In this document: positions 19,561 through 28,742 of the stretch, piece after piece
Layout: each line of letters opens with the position of its first letter
Numbering within the stretch: position 1 is the first letter of the stretch
Source of the DNA: Halorussus marinus
Lineage (GTDB): Archaea > Halobacteriota > Halobacteria > Halobacteriales > Haladaptataceae
DNA: 64,000 bases
Direction: 5' to 3'
Assembly (NCBI RefSeq): GCF_004765795.1
Contig: NZ_SBIV01000006.1
Span: forward strand, 1 to 64,000
Program-made: the position numbers and the translations under genes
The notes under the pieces: generated by a model
Told to the model about the DNA's origin: nothing
What the model saw: the letters and a program-made list of their open reading frames with translations, nothing else
Database searches by the model: none

Positions 19561-20427
19561 ATGGGGGAGACGTACGCCGACGACGCGTCGGTCGAGGAGA
19601 CCGCCGGAGACGGCCTGCTGACCGACGAACGCGTCAGGATCGCGGGGCTCGCGGTCGCGGTCGTGTTCACCCTGGCCGTCGCGGGCTTCGTCGGGCTCGT
19701 GTTGGTCGACTACGTCGACTACGACCTGCTGGCCGCGGTCTTTCCGCGATTCGTGTTCGCGTTTCTCCGGGTGCTGATGGTCGTGGTCATCTCCAGCGTG
19801 CTCGCGGTCACGGCCGGGGTGTTCGTCGGCCTCGGTCGGGTCTCCCGGACGTCGCTGACCTACTCGATCGCCACCGCGTACGTCCAGTTCTTCCGGGGGA
19901 CGCCGCTCCTGTTCCAGCTTTTCATCATCTATCTGGGCATCCCGTCGCTGTGGCCGCCGGGCCAGTTCCCGATCAGCCAGAGCTGGACGGTCGTCCCGGG
20001 CGTCCTCTCGATCGACTGGAGTTTCATCACGGCGGTCGTCGCGCTCACGCTGAACCACGCCGCCTACGTCGGCGAGGCGGTCAAGGGCGGCATCAACGCC
20101 GTCCCGGAAGGCCAGATGGAGGCCGCCCGATCGCTCGGGATGTCGTACGTCGACTCGATGCGCGAGATCGTCCTGCCACAGGCGTGGCGCAACGCGCTTG
20201 CGGCCATCGGCAACGATCAGGTGATCCTGGTGAAAGACACCTCGCTTCTGACCGTCATCGCGTTCCCAGAGATACTCACCGTCTTCCGGGAGGTCAACTC
20301 GAACCAGTTCGACGCGTGGACGCCGATCGTGCTGGTCGCGGTGACGTACCTCGCCATCACGCTCCCGCTGATGTGGCTCGTCCAGTACCTCGAAGACCGC
20401 GCCGAATGGGGGGCCGACCGTGCGTGA
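19561..20427 (+). CDS. ABC transporter, amino-acid permease (HisM/GlnP type)
   Basis: 288 residues, six or so membrane segments after a polar N-terminus. '[20 protein letters not shown]' and the EAA-type loop '[20 protein letters not shown]' followed by '[17 protein letters not shown]' identify the polar-amino-acid permease family, with the EAA loop docking onto the ATPase. It begins 6 nt after the binding protein and overlaps the ATPase gene by 8 nt, so the three genes form one transport operon. Confidence 0.93.
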   Translation: MGETYADDASVEETAGDGLLTDERVRIAGLAVAVVFTLAVAGFVGLVLVDYVDYDLLAAVFPRFVFAFLRVLMVVVISSVLAVTAGVFVGLGRVSRTSLTYSIATAYVQFFRGTPLLFQLFIIYLGIPSLWPPGQFPISQSWTVVPGVLSIDWSFITAVVALTLNHAAYVGEAVKGGINAVPEGQMEAARSLGMSYVDSMREIVLPQAWRNALAAIGNDQVILVKDTSLLTVIAFPEILTVFREVNSNQFDAWTPIVLVAVTYLAITLPLMWLVQYLEDRAEWGADRA

Positions 20428-21160
20428 CTCGGCCCCGGCGGTCGCCTTCGACGGCGTGAACAAGTACTTCGGCGAGACCCACGTCCTGAAAGACGTCGAC
20501 CTCGCGGTCGAGGACGGCGCGGTCGTCGTGATCGTCGGCCCGAGCGGCTCGGGCAAGTCGACGCTCCTGCGGTGCGTGAACCGGCTGGAGGAGGTCCAGT
20601 CGGGCGAGGTCCGGATTCAGGGGGAGTCGATCACCGACCCCGACGTGGACGTCAATCGGCTCCGCCAGCGGGTCGGGATGGTGTTCCAGCACTTCAACCT
20701 CTTCCCGCACAAGACCGCTCTGGAGAACGTCACGCTCGCGCCGATCCGCGTTCGCGGGCTCCCGGCCGAGCAAGCGATCCGGCGTGGCCGAGACCTGCTC
20801 GCGGAGGTCGGGCTGGCCGAGCAGGCCGACTCGTACCCCGCCGAGCTGTCGGGCGGCCAGCAACAGCGGGTCGCCATCGCCCGGGCGCTGGCGATGGACC
20901 CGAGCGTGATGCTGTTCGACGAGGTCACCTCCGCGCTCGACCCCGAGCTCGTCGGGGAAGTGCTCGAAGTGATGCGGGCGCTCGCCGACGAGGGGATGAC
21001 GATGCTGGTCGTGACCCACGAGATGGGGTTCGCCCGCGAGGTGGGCGACCGCGTCGTGTTGATGTCCGACGGCCGGATCGTGGAGTCGGCGCCGCCCCCG
21101 GAGTTCTTCGAGCGCCCCGAGACCGACCGGGCCCAGCGGTTCCTCTCGCGGGTTCGGTGA
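20420..21160 (+). CDS. glnQ: ABC transporter, amino-acid ATPase (GlnQ type)
   Basis: 246 residues, GTG start inside the end of the permease gene. Walker A 'GPSGSGKST', Q-loop '[17 protein letters not shown]', signature '[14 protein letters not shown]', Walker B '[12 protein letters not shown]' and switch 'VVTHEMGFA' are all intact. It powers uptake of a polar amino acid (glutamine, glutamate, arginine or histidine type) with the upstream permease and binding protein. Confidence 0.94.
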   Translation: MRDSAPAVAFDGVNKYFGETHVLKDVDLAVEDGAVVVIVGPSGSGKSTLLRCVNRLEEVQSGEVRIQGESITDPDVDVNRLRQRVGMVFQHFNLFPHKTALENVTLAPIRVRGLPAEQAIRRGRDLLAEVGLAEQADSYPAELSGGQQQRVAIARALAMDPSVMLFDEVTSALDPELVGEVLEVMRALADEGMTMLVVTHEMGFAREVGDRVVLMSDGRIVESAPPPEFFERPETDRAQRFLSRVR

Positions 21161-21228
21161 CGCCCGACGCTGTCAGCGCCGCCGTCGCGGGCGGGCTGTT
21201 CCGGAGTCGCGCTCGGGCAGAGGTTCGG

Positions 21229-21891
21229 TCAGGCCTCGCTGACCGTGCGTCGCTCGCCCGCCGGAAGCGTCGGCTCGTCGCGCCCGTCGTCGAGCGTCTC
21301 GTTGGCCACCTCGCGGCCGACCCGGTCGTCGAACCGATAGAGGTCGCGGGCCCGCGTCGAGAGGTTCCGAGCGCGTTCGAGGTCGACGTCGTAGGTGTCG
21401 CGCATCACTTCCGGGAGCGTCTCGGCGGCGCGGACGGTCCGATTGGCCCGGACCTCGACGCCGCGGGCCCGGATCACGAGCTCGGAGACCGACGACCGGT
21501 ACTCGCCCGCCGACAGCTCGTGTGCGTCCCGAGCCTCGGTCAGGTTGGCTCGGATCGCCTCGAGACGCTCGACGTACGCCTCGATGGTCCCGACCTCGTC
21601 GGCGAGGACCCGCGCGCGATCGGCGTCGCCGGTCGCGTTCGCCAACCGCTCGGAGAGGCTCCGGTTCCAGAGTTCGCCCTCGACGGTCGCGCCCTGCGCG
21701 CCGACCGCGCCGGCGAGATGCTGGCCCGGCGCGACGGTGGTGTTGTTCTCGCTGGTCGTCTCCTGGCCCGGCCACTCGGGGTCGGCCCACGGCTCGTCGC
21801 CGTCGGGCTCGGTCGGTCGGTCGGCGGCCGCGACCGGGGCGATCGACGCCATGACCATCACGCCCGCAATCGCGATTACCGCGGCTTTCAT
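21229..21891 (-). CDS. Secreted helical protein
   Basis: 220 residues from the ATG at 21891; the frame is open far upstream only because it shadows the next gene. A signal peptide 'MKAAVIAIAGVMVMASIAPV' with 'AAA' cleavage is followed by an acidic linker and a long helical, Arg/Glu/Ala-rich domain with Asn-glycosylation sites (NNTT, NRS, NAT, NLT, NRT, NLS). No known enzyme motif. It lies 80 nt downstream of a membrane-anchored regulator gene that also has a signal peptide; the two may act together at the cell surface. Confidence 0.65.
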   Translation of the reverse strand: MKAAVIAIAGVMVMASIAPVAAADRPTEPDGDEPWADPEWPGQETTSENNTTVAPGQHLAGAVGAQGATVEGELWNRSLSERLANATGDADRARVLADEVGTIEAYVERLEAIRANLTEARDAHELSAGEYRSSVSELVIRARGVEVRANRTVRAAETLPEVMRDTYDVDLERARNLSTRARDLYRFDDRVGREVANETLDDGRDEPTLPAGERRTVSEA

Positions 21892-21971
21892 CGATCGTTT
21901 CCACGGCCCCAACCGCCAATAAGCCGCCGTTACTGAACCCGGATTAACCCGAATTAAGCGGCGTTCACCCC

Positions 21972-22943
21972 TCAAAGCTCCTCCTGCGGGAGCGCGAGGA
22001 CGTTCTCGCGGCCGAGCCGGAAGCTCTCTATTTTCCCCTGCTCGCGGAGGCTTCCAACCACCTGACTCGTCTTGGCCTCGGTCCACCCGAGCTCTTCGAC
22101 GATCGCCTTCTGTTTGACGCGCCCGCCGCGGCGTTCGAGCAGTCGCAACACCCGCTCTTCGTTGCTCAACAGTTCCTCGGGCATGTCGTCGTCGGGGTCG
22201 CCGACCTCCTCGCGGCGGTAGAGCCACCAGCCGCCGGCGACCGCGGCCCCGAGAACACCGAGCGCGCCGACCGCGGCGCCGACCGCCCGCCACGGCACCT
22301 GCGGGCCGGTCGCGGGCGGCGCGACCACGATCCGGGGCTCGTCGCGGCCGAAGGTCAGTTCGCCGATCCACACCGCGGTCCCGTTTCGCTCCTCGTCGGG
22401 CGGCGGTCGAATCGCCGTCGCCTCGTAGCTCTGGGGCCACGAGATCAGCAGTCGGGTCTTGTCGTCGAGCGGGAGCCCGCCGATCGCGTCGCCGATCCGG
22501 AGCCGGTCGCCCGCCGTATCGGCGAACTGGTGCCACTGGAACGAGTAGGTGACGACGCCGTACCGCTGGGGGAACTGGCGGATCTCGGCGTCGACGGTGT
22601 AGTTCTCGCCGGTCATGTTGCGACCGGTGGCGCGCTCGGCGCTCGCGATCGTGCTCGCCATCCGATCGGTGAACTGGTCGGTGTACTCTGTCGAGTTGTT
22701 CTCGACGTCGTCTCTGAGACTCTCGAACGCGGCGGCGGTCTCGCCGTCGTCGAGTCGCGTCCGGTAGGCGACCGCCCACGTCGCGGTCCCGTTCTCGTGG
22801 ACCTGCACGTCGAGGATGATGGTGTCGGCGGTGACGTCCGGCGTCGCGGTCTGGGACGCGGCGGCCGTCACGCCGGGTCCACCGACGGCGGCCGTCAGGC
22901 AGACGACGACCGCCAGCACCGCCCCGAACTGTCGAGCCCCCAT
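21972..22943 (-). CDS. Membrane-anchored winged-helix regulator with extracellular domain
   Basis: 323 residues, start at 22943 (MGARQFGAVL). It has a signal peptide (1-30), an extracellular beta-rich domain (about 31-220, with N-glycosylation sites), one transmembrane helix ('VGALGVLGAAVAGGWWLY', about 235-255), then a cytoplasmic winged helix: 'LSNEERVLRLLERRGGRVKQ' and 'TEAKTSQVVGSLREQGKIES'. This layout is a common haloarchaeal one-component membrane regulator design: a sensing domain outside and a DNA-binding domain inside. Target and signal unknown. Confidence 0.78.
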   Translation of the reverse strand: MGARQFGAVLAVVVCLTAAVGGPGVTAAASQTATPDVTADTIILDVQVHENGTATWAVAYRTRLDDGETAAAFESLRDDVENNSTEYTDQFTDRMASTIASAERATGRNMTGENYTVDAEIRQFPQRYGVVTYSFQWHQFADTAGDRLRIGDAIGGLPLDDKTRLLISWPQSYEATAIRPPPDEERNGTAVWIGELTFGRDEPRIVVAPPATGPQVPWRAVGAAVGALGVLGAAVAGGWWLYRREEVGDPDDDMPEELLSNEERVLRLLERRGGRVKQKAIVEELGWTEAKTSQVVGSLREQGKIESFRLGRENVLALPQEEL

Positions 22944-23186
22944 TCGTCGTGAGTCTCCGACGCGCACGAAAAAATGGGTTGCGCTAATTAGGATCGACTT
23001 ATCGAGCGCGTGTCTGTTCCACGCCCCGTTTCTCGATAGTATCGGCTCCTTACTCGGAGTATGGGATCGATACGACGCTAAATTCGCGGTGAATTCGGCA
23101 CAACCCGGACCCACCTCCGCCAATCGGCTTTCAGGGTTTCGGGGGTTGAAACCGCTGTCAGTCCAAGGCGAAATCGGCGAGACACA

Positions 23187-23504
23187 ATGTCGAAGACCGA
23201 AACGCAGCCGACGAACGCGACAGAGTACGACCGCGAGACACGACAGGCGCCCCTCCGGGTGCAGGCCGACTGGTCGGGTACCGAGACCCTCGACTCGGCG
23301 ATCACCTGCGCGATCTCTCGGGCGACCGGCGACGCGGTCACCGAGCTGGCGCCCCTCTACGAGTACATGGACCCCGACGCGCTCCACGCGTTCGTCGCGT
23401 CCATGCGCGACCGGGAGACGGAGACGAGCATCACCTTCGAGTACGAGCGCCACGACGTCACCGTCCGCGGGGACGGCGAGATTCTGGTGTGGCCCCGGAG
23501 CTAG
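23187..23504 (+). CDS. HalOD1 domain protein
   Basis: 105 residues. After about 25 polar residues comes the haloarchaeal HalOD1 output domain: 'SAITCAISRATGDAVTELAP' and 'MDPDALHAFVASM', ending with a beta-strand pair 'FEYERHDVTVRGDGEILV'. HalOD1 proteins are thought to be stand-alone signalling outputs in haloarchaea; the partner is unknown. It overlaps rfcL at the 3' end by 4 nt on the opposite strand. Confidence 0.8.
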   Translation: MSKTETQPTNATEYDRETRQAPLRVQADWSGTETLDSAITCAISRATGDAVTELAPLYEYMDPDALHAFVASMRDRETETSITFEYERHDVTVRGDGEILVWPRS

Positions 23505-24952
23505 CCGAAGTCGGTCAGCCCCGCCTGGGTGTCGTCGGTCCCCCCGTCGTCGCCCGCCGACTCCTCGGCCCCAGACTCGGCGTCGTCGGACGCCTCGCTC
23601 TCGTCCGCGCCGTCGCCCCCGTTCGACTGTGAACCGAAGCTCCCCTCGAACGCGCCGCCCGAGTGTTCGACCGCCCGCTCCTCGCGGAGCGTCTCGGCGT
23701 CGGCCACGACGTCCTGTACCTTGTTCGTGTCTTCGCCGCTCCCCGTCACGAACGAGACGTGTTCGGCGTCGAGGTCGTACTTCGCGGTCATCGCCACGGT
23801 CAGCTCGCGGTTCTTGCAGTGGTGGGTCATCGCCGCCAGGAACGGGAGCATCTCCCGGCGGGCGGTCGACATGCTCACGCCGTCGGCCGCCGCGATCTTC
23901 CGGGCGACGTAGTCGCGCTTCTTGCGGTTGCCCTTCGAACTCCCGAGTTTCCGCCAGTAGCTCGGCGGGCCGTAGCGGGTCCACCCGCCCTTCTCCCCGC
24001 GGCGGGCGGCGGCGACCCCGCCCGCGATGTTGTCGCCGGCGTAGCGCCAGTACGAGTAGTCCTGGGAGGCCCGGACTCGGCCGAGCCACTTGTCGGCGTT
24101 CGCGAGAAAGTCGTACGCGACCGCGAGCTCCTCGCCCTCGTAGTCTTTCGGGACGTTGTCCTCGACCCAGTTCAGCATGTCGTCGGGCGTCTCGTCGACG
24201 TCGTAGGACTGCCTGAGCGCCCCTCGGGCGTCCTCTTCTTTGAACAGCGCGTCGAGGAAATCGAAGATGCCGCTGGTGTCGTCGCGCTCGCCGGTGACCT
24301 CCACGTCGGCCTCGGTCAGGCGCTCGCTTGTCTCGGCGACCGCCTGGAGGTCGTTGACCGCCGAGCGCAGGTCGCCGCTGTTCTTGTCCGCGATCGCCCG
24401 GAGCGCGTCGTCGTCGAACTCGACGCCCTCCTGCCGGCAGATGTCCCGGAGGACGGGCACGATCGACCGGGCGGACACGTCCCGGAACTCGATCGTCTCG
24501 CAGGCGTTTCGAAGCGATTTCGACATGTCGTAGAACTCGTTTGCGATGAGCACCATCGGCTGGCCCGCCGCCCGGACCACGTCGCCGATCGCCCGCGAGC
24601 CGCCCCGGTCGACGTTGCCGTGGAGGTTGTCGGCCTCGTCCATGACGATGAGCTGGCGGCCGTCGGCGCCGCCGGTCAGCGCCCGATTCTGTGAGGCCCC
24701 GCCCGCGAGCTTCTCGACCACGTCGGCGGTGCGCTGGTCGCTGGCGTTGAGTTCGATGGTCGGCCACCCCATGTCGGCCGCCAGTGCGTGGGCCGCCGAG
24801 GTCTTGCCGACGCCGGGACGCCCGTGGACGATGACGGCGTCCCGGTGGTCGTCCCACGTCTCGGCCCACTCCTTTAGCTGGTCGCGGGCCTTGTTGTTCC
24901 CGCGGACCTCCGAGAGGGTCGAGGGCCGGTACTTCTCGGTCCAGTCGGTCAT
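23501..24952 (-). CDS. rfcL: Replication factor C large subunit
   Basis: 483 residues. 'DWTEKYRPSTLSEVRGN' is the archaeal RFC start. Walker A 'GRPGVGKTSAAHALA', Walker B 'QLIVMDEADNLHG' and sensor-1 region 'VLIANEFYD' mark the AAA+ module. Helical domains follow to about 400, then an acidic, Glu/Ser-rich low-complexity tail ends in 'TQAGLTDFG', a PCNA-interacting (PIP) box. With the small subunit (not in this window) it loads PCNA onto primed DNA. Complete and normal. Confidence 0.96.
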   Translation of the reverse strand: MTDWTEKYRPSTLSEVRGNNKARDQLKEWAETWDDHRDAVIVHGRPGVGKTSAAHALAADMGWPTIELNASDQRTADVVEKLAGGASQNRALTGGADGRQLIVMDEADNLHGNVDRGGSRAIGDVVRAAGQPMVLIANEFYDMSKSLRNACETIEFRDVSARSIVPVLRDICRQEGVEFDDDALRAIADKNSGDLRSAVNDLQAVAETSERLTEADVEVTGERDDTSGIFDFLDALFKEEDARGALRQSYDVDETPDDMLNWVEDNVPKDYEGEELAVAYDFLANADKWLGRVRASQDYSYWRYAGDNIAGGVAAARRGEKGGWTRYGPPSYWRKLGSSKGNRKKRDYVARKIAAADGVSMSTARREMLPFLAAMTHHCKNRELTVAMTAKYDLDAEHVSFVTGSGEDTNKVQDVVADAETLREERAVEHSGGAFEGSFGSQSNGGDGADESEASDDAESGAEESAGDDGGTDDTQAGLTDFG

Positions 24953-24995
24953 TGGGCGTCGGTAGGGGCGAGCGGCGTTTAGTGGTTGCGGAGCG

Positions 24996-25370
24996 TTACT
25001 CCTCGTTCTCCGCTTTCAGGTCGAGTCGCGGAGAGAAGTCTTCGTACGTACGGTCGCTGGAGACGATAGTGTCGCCATCAGATTCGACGAGGTGGAGCGC
25101 GTCGAACGGGGCGAATCCGTGATCTTCGACGTACGTGGCCGCCGCGACGACCGTATCCAAATCGCCACGAACTTCGACGAGGTTTGCGGCGTTCGTGACT
25201 ACCCGTTCTGTGTCGCGGTCCTCGCGGTAAGCCACGAAGAGAAGTTCGATGAGCGTGAACTGCGACGTCCACAGCTCGTCTCTGTGGTCGCGGTAAACCG
25301 CTTCGGCGGTGTCTCCGAGCCAGTCTTCGTCTTTGATGAGGGCCAGCAAGAAATCTGTTTCAGCGTACAT
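24996..25370 (-). CDS. vapC: PIN-domain toxin
   Basis: 124 residues. PIN-domain acidic residues are visible: 'MYAETDFLLALIKDEDW' (Asp6), 'FTLIELLFVA' (Glu), 'GFAPFDALHL' (Asp) and 'IVSSDRTYEDF' (Asp). VapC toxins are ribonucleases that cleave tRNA or other RNAs. The gene begins immediately after the stop of the antitoxin gene (25371), as expected of a VapBC operon. The C-terminus is acidic (ENEE). Confidence 0.88.
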   Translation of the reverse strand: MYAETDFLLALIKDEDWLGDTAEAVYRDHRDELWTSQFTLIELLFVAYREDRDTERVVTNAANLVEVRGDLDTVVAAATYVEDHGFAPFDALHLVESDGDTIVSSDRTYEDFSPRLDLKAENEE

Positions 25371-25601
25371 TTAGCGCCCAGCTTCGTCCAGTGTCGCTTC
25401 ACGTGCTTCCGCTCTGAGTTCCTCTGGCGTCTTCTCGACCTCGGAAAACTCGTCTCGCAGCGCGTCAAGAGGGTCGTCTGCGACCGGAATCAGTTTGATT
25501 CCGTCGTGGAGGTCGACGACGTGGTAGTGGTCTCCGTATCGTTCTCGAATCTCCTTCGGGAGCGTCAGCCGTCCCCGGTCGTCGAGCGTCGCATCGGACA
25601 T
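25371..25601 (-). CDS. vapB: AbrB/SpoVT-type antitoxin
   Basis: 76 residues from the ATG at 25601. 'SDATLDDRGRLTLPKEIRER' is the swapped-hairpin AbrB DNA-binding signature. The C-terminal 35 residues, acidic and helical, would wrap the PIN toxin encoded next. A TATA-like element at 25624-25636 lies about 27 nt upstream, so the pair is likely leaderless and autoregulated. Confidence 0.88.
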   Translation of the reverse strand: MSDATLDDRGRLTLPKEIRERYGDHYHVVDLHDGIKLIPVADDPLDALRDEFSEVEKTPEELRAEAREATLDEAGR

Positions 25602-25623
25602 ACGCTCTCCTACGATGGGTAAG

Positions 25624-25636
25624 CGTAAAATATTTC
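25624..25636 (-). promoter_or_regulatory. TATA-like promoter of vapBC
   Basis: On the minus strand the sequence AAATATTTTACGC lies 24-35 nt before the vapB ATG, the usual place for an archaeal TATA box of a leaderless transcript. Confidence 0.55.
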
Positions 25637-25806
25637 CCCAAAATCGCTCGTTCACCCACCAAACCACCCACCGGGGGTGTACCGCATAGAGTGGTGATAC
25701 TGGTTGCGGACTGCGAGACGCTCTCCGTTGCAGCGACGCCCGATGGCCTGCCACGCGCTCGCACGCACGGACAACGCTTTTCTCCGGGCGCTCCGACGCT
25801 CCGGAC

Positions 25807-26409
25807 ATGTTCCCCGAGCGCATCGAGACCGAGCGGCTCGTCCTCGAACCGCTCACGACCGAAAACGTCGACGTACTGGCGCTCTACCGGCACTGCTCGC
25901 ACCACAATCCCCACATCGAGGAGATCACCGAGCACATCTCGTGGGAGCCCCACGAGACGCCCAAAGAGACCCTCGAGTTCGTCGAAGCCCAAGAGACCGC
26001 GCGCGCGAACGGCGAGGACGCGACGTACGTCATCCGCCCGAAAGCGGGCGAGGACGGCGCGGGCGAGATCGCGGGAGCGACCGGGCTCCACCCCGAGTGG
26101 GACCGCCGGACCGGGGTGCTCGGCGCGTGGCTCCGCAAGCCCTTCTGGGGTCGGGGGTACTCCGGCGAGCGCGCCGCCGCGCTGATGGAGGTCGCGTTCG
26201 ACCGACTCGACCTCGAACTCGTGGCGGTGACCCACCACGCGGGCAACGAGAAGTCCCGGCGGGCGATCGAGAAGTACGTCGAGGCCCACGGCGGCCAACA
26301 CGAGGGACGGCTCAGAAACTACCACCCCGACCCCGACGGGCCGGCCGACGCCCACCGCTACACCGTCACCCGCGAGCAGTGGGCGCAAAACCGGGGTGAC
26401 GAGGAGTGA
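25807..26409 (+). CDS. GNAT N-acetyltransferase (RimJ/RimL type)
   Basis: 200 residues. 'IETERLVLEPLTTENVD' opens the RimJ-type GNAT domain. 'GVLGAWLRKPFWGRGYSGER' is the acetyl-CoA pyrophosphate-binding motif A, and 'VAVTHHAGNEKSRRAIEKYV' is motif B. It acetylates N-termini of proteins or small-molecule amines. Its stop overlaps the GTG start of the next gene (GTGA), suggesting translational coupling. Confidence 0.88.
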   Translation: MFPERIETERLVLEPLTTENVDVLALYRHCSHHNPHIEEITEHISWEPHETPKETLEFVEAQETARANGEDATYVIRPKAGEDGAGEIAGATGLHPEWDRRTGVLGAWLRKPFWGRGYSGERAAALMEVAFDRLDLELVAVTHHAGNEKSRRAIEKYVEAHGGQHEGRLRNYHPDPDGPADAHRYTVTREQWAQNRGDEE

Positions 26410-26636
26410 CCGGCGAGGTCTTCGACGTTCACGACCACCGCCACGCGCTCAAGCTCCACCGCGACACCGGCGAGCGCGAGCTCTGGGAGAACCGCAAGGG
26501 GCTCGACTGTCCGGCCTGCGAGGAGCCGTTCGCCGACCTCCTCGTCTCCGAGCGTCGGCACAACAGCTTCGAGCGCCCCGACGGGCGGTTCTGCGTGGTT
26601 CGCGAACCCGACCGACTGTTGGTGTTCTCCCACTGA
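26406..26636 (+). CDS. Small CxxC protein ('flagella cluster'-type)
   Basis: 76 residues, GTG start overlapping the acetyltransferase stop. One 'CPACEEPFADLLVSE' zinc-knuckle-like motif sits in a short beta-rich protein with a conserved His/Asn/Ser region (RRHNSFE). Similar haloarchaeal proteins carry the name flagella cluster protein, but no function is demonstrated. It is probably translated together with the GNAT enzyme. Confidence 0.7.
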   Translation: MTGEVFDVHDHRHALKLHRDTGERELWENRKGLDCPACEEPFADLLVSERRHNSFERPDGRFCVVREPDRLLVFSH

Positions 26637-26679
26637 CCGAGCCACAAACTATTCACCGGACCGGTCGGTGGCCCCGACT

Positions 26680-27270
26680 ATGTCGGTAACTGAGGACCGT
26701 TCGGCCGTTCGCGGCGTGTTCACGCGCGGGCGACTCGCCTGCGGCGCGATGGCGGGCGTCACGGCGTGGCTCGCCGGGTATCTGGTGGCGTACGTCTGGA
26801 AGGCCGCCGAGGTCTCGGAGGCGTTGCGGGGCGTGGGATTCGTCTCCCAACTGCTCGGCGGCGGGAGCGTCCCGGTCTGGAAGGGGGTCTCGTGGCTCTT
26901 TCTGAACGCCCACTTCGTCGACGTGCGCTTTCCGACCGTGGCGGGCGGGAGCCGGATGGTCAACTTCGTGACCGGCGGCGACGGGCCGATCGCGCTCGTC
27001 GCGGCCCCCGCGCTGGCGCTCGCGGTCGCCGGCGCGTTGGTGGCTTACGACCGGCGGGGGAGCCTCCTCGACCGCGCGACCGCCGGCGCGACCGTCGTCG
27101 CGGGCTACCTCCCGGCGTCGGTCGCGGTCGCGTTCCTCGCGACCCACGCCCTCGGCGACACCGGCGCCGCGATCGCGCCCGATCCGGTGACCGGCGTCCT
27201 GCTCGCGGGACTGGTCTACCCCGTCGCATTCGGCGCGCTCGGCGGCGCCGCGACCGCCGCGCTGGACTGA
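26680..27270 (+). CDS. Haloarchaeal multi-pass membrane protein
   Basis: 196 residues from the ATG at 26680 (MSVTEDRS); a GTG 12 nt upstream is possible. Four or five hydrophobic segments: about 25-45, 60-75 (weaker), 98-118, 128-150 and 168-190. Gly/Ala-rich throughout, no catalytic motif. It resembles a family of haloarchaeal transmembrane proteins of unknown function. Convergent with the CDP-glycerol transferase-like gene. Confidence 0.7.
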   Translation: MSVTEDRSAVRGVFTRGRLACGAMAGVTAWLAGYLVAYVWKAAEVSEALRGVGFVSQLLGGGSVPVWKGVSWLFLNAHFVDVRFPTVAGGSRMVNFVTGGDGPIALVAAPALALAVAGALVAYDRRGSLLDRATAGATVVAGYLPASVAVAFLATHALGDTGAAIAPDPVTGVLLAGLVYPVAFGALGGAATAALD

Positions 27271-27284
27271 GACGAGCGTTTTTC

Positions 27285-28532
27285 TCACGACGCGTTCGAG
27301 GCCGCCAGCCGTCGCCGGACGACTCGATACACCGCGTCCGCCCGGCAGTAGTCGGGATCCGAACGCTCGAACAACGCCTCTCCGAGCGCCCGCCGGCGGG
27401 TCGCGTCGGGGTCCGCGTCGGGTCCGGCCGCCGCGGCGTCGAGCGTCCGGTCGAGCGCCGCCAGCAGTTCCGGGAACGTCCGGGCGACCGGTCCCGGCGT
27501 GACCGCCTCGTAGTCGAAGTAGAACCCCCGTTCGGCGCGGTACCGATCGAGGTCGAAGGCGTAGAACGCCACCGGCCGGTTCCGGAGGAGGAAGTCGAAG
27601 TACACCGACGAGTAGTCGGTGACCAGCGCGTCGACCGCCCGGAGCAGGGGGTAGACGTCCGTCGGTTCGGGGAGCGCCACCACCCGCGAGAGTCCCTCCG
27701 GGAGGTCGAGGCTCTCTTTCGGGTGGGGCTTGACGACGAGGTAGGCCTCGCGCTCGGCGAGGAACTCTTCGAGCGCCTCGAAGTCGACGTTCGCGGCGAT
27801 CGCCCCGGGGTCCCACTCCCGATACGTCGGGAGGTAACAGACCACTCGATGGTCGGCCGCGATCGACCGGACCCGCGCGAGCGCCGCCGCGTCGGTGCCC
27901 AGATCCTCGCCCGGGATCGACCCCAGTAGCGCGTCGTTGCGGGGGTAGCCCGTCGCGACCATCTTCGGGCGGGCGACCCCGAGTCCGGACTCGAAGGGTC
28001 GGATCGTGCCGTCGCCGGGGACGGTCAGGAGGTCGAACGCCCGAGCCATCGCGGCGTGGCCGGCCCGGACCGGCGCGGGCGCGTCGGCGAACCCCGCGTC
28101 CCACGAGACGTGTTTCAGGGGAATGCCGTGCCACAGCAGTACCGTCAGTGCCCCGGCACAGCAGGGCATGGCGAGGTCGCGGTGGCCCTGCGTGAGGAAC
28201 ACGGCGCCGGCCCGGAGGTTGACCGCCAGCCCGCGAAGCGAGTAACAGTGGTACGCCTCGTAGCCGGCCCGCCGGAGCTCCGCGACGACCGCCCGGTCCT
28301 TCGAGAGCCAGACCGGCCGGATATCGGGGTGATCGGCCGCGACGCGGAGAAAGAGGTACTTGCTGTTGTCCGCGAACGCCTCCCCGCCGCGCGCGCCGAA
28401 CGCCCACAGCCGGTCGTCGCGCTCCCAGAGGGGCGAGAGGGCGCTCACCGCGACGTAGAGCATCCACTGCGCGAGAAACGAGAGGTGGTCGGCGACCGCG
28501 AGCGCTCGCTCGCGGAGCGCTCTCACGTCCAT
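27285..28532 (-). CDS. CDP-glycerol:glycerophosphate glycerophosphotransferase family protein
   Basis: 415 residues from the ATG at 28532 (MDVRALRER); the frame is open to 28736 but the extra part is poor. A GT-B fold of the TagB/TagF family is indicated by 'VFLTQGHRDLAMPCC', 'VLLWHGIPLKH', 'YPRNDALL', 'YLPTYREWD' and 'DALVTDYSSVYFDFL'. Bacterial members make teichoic acid; in haloarchaea the product is unclear and may be a surface polymer. There is a hydrophobic N-terminal patch (about 20-40) that could be a membrane anchor. Confidence 0.85.
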   Translation of the reverse strand: MDVRALRERALAVADHLSFLAQWMLYVAVSALSPLWERDDRLWAFGARGGEAFADNSKYLFLRVAADHPDIRPVWLSKDRAVVAELRRAGYEAYHCYSLRGLAVNLRAGAVFLTQGHRDLAMPCCAGALTVLLWHGIPLKHVSWDAGFADAPAPVRAGHAAMARAFDLLTVPGDGTIRPFESGLGVARPKMVATGYPRNDALLGSIPGEDLGTDAAALARVRSIAADHRVVCYLPTYREWDPGAIAANVDFEALEEFLAEREAYLVVKPHPKESLDLPEGLSRVVALPEPTDVYPLLRAVDALVTDYSSVYFDFLLRNRPVAFYAFDLDRYRAERGFYFDYEAVTPGPVARTFPELLAALDRTLDAAAAGPDADPDATRRRALGEALFERSDPDYCRADAVYRVVRRRLAASNAS

Positions 28533-28742
28533 CGCTCGGGACTCCCGGCGCTTCGTTGGTCCGTCCGACGCGGCCTCGACAGCGAGGTCACCGATGCGTA
28601 CAGCATCCGCCGATCCGACGACGGGGGCCGGCAAAAAGGTCCTGCCAGAGAGTGGGGGTTGGTACCGACCATCGTGAGGACTGTTCGCGATCGCTCTGGG
28701 CTTTAGCAGGGGTTTTACCCCGCCGCCGCCACTCACGGCCTA

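Noticed and set aside
21892-22779. Long minus-strand open frame extending the secreted-protein gene upstream
   Set aside because: It overlaps the membrane regulator gene (21972-22943) in another frame; the Arg-rich composition and the signal peptide at 21891 show the real start.
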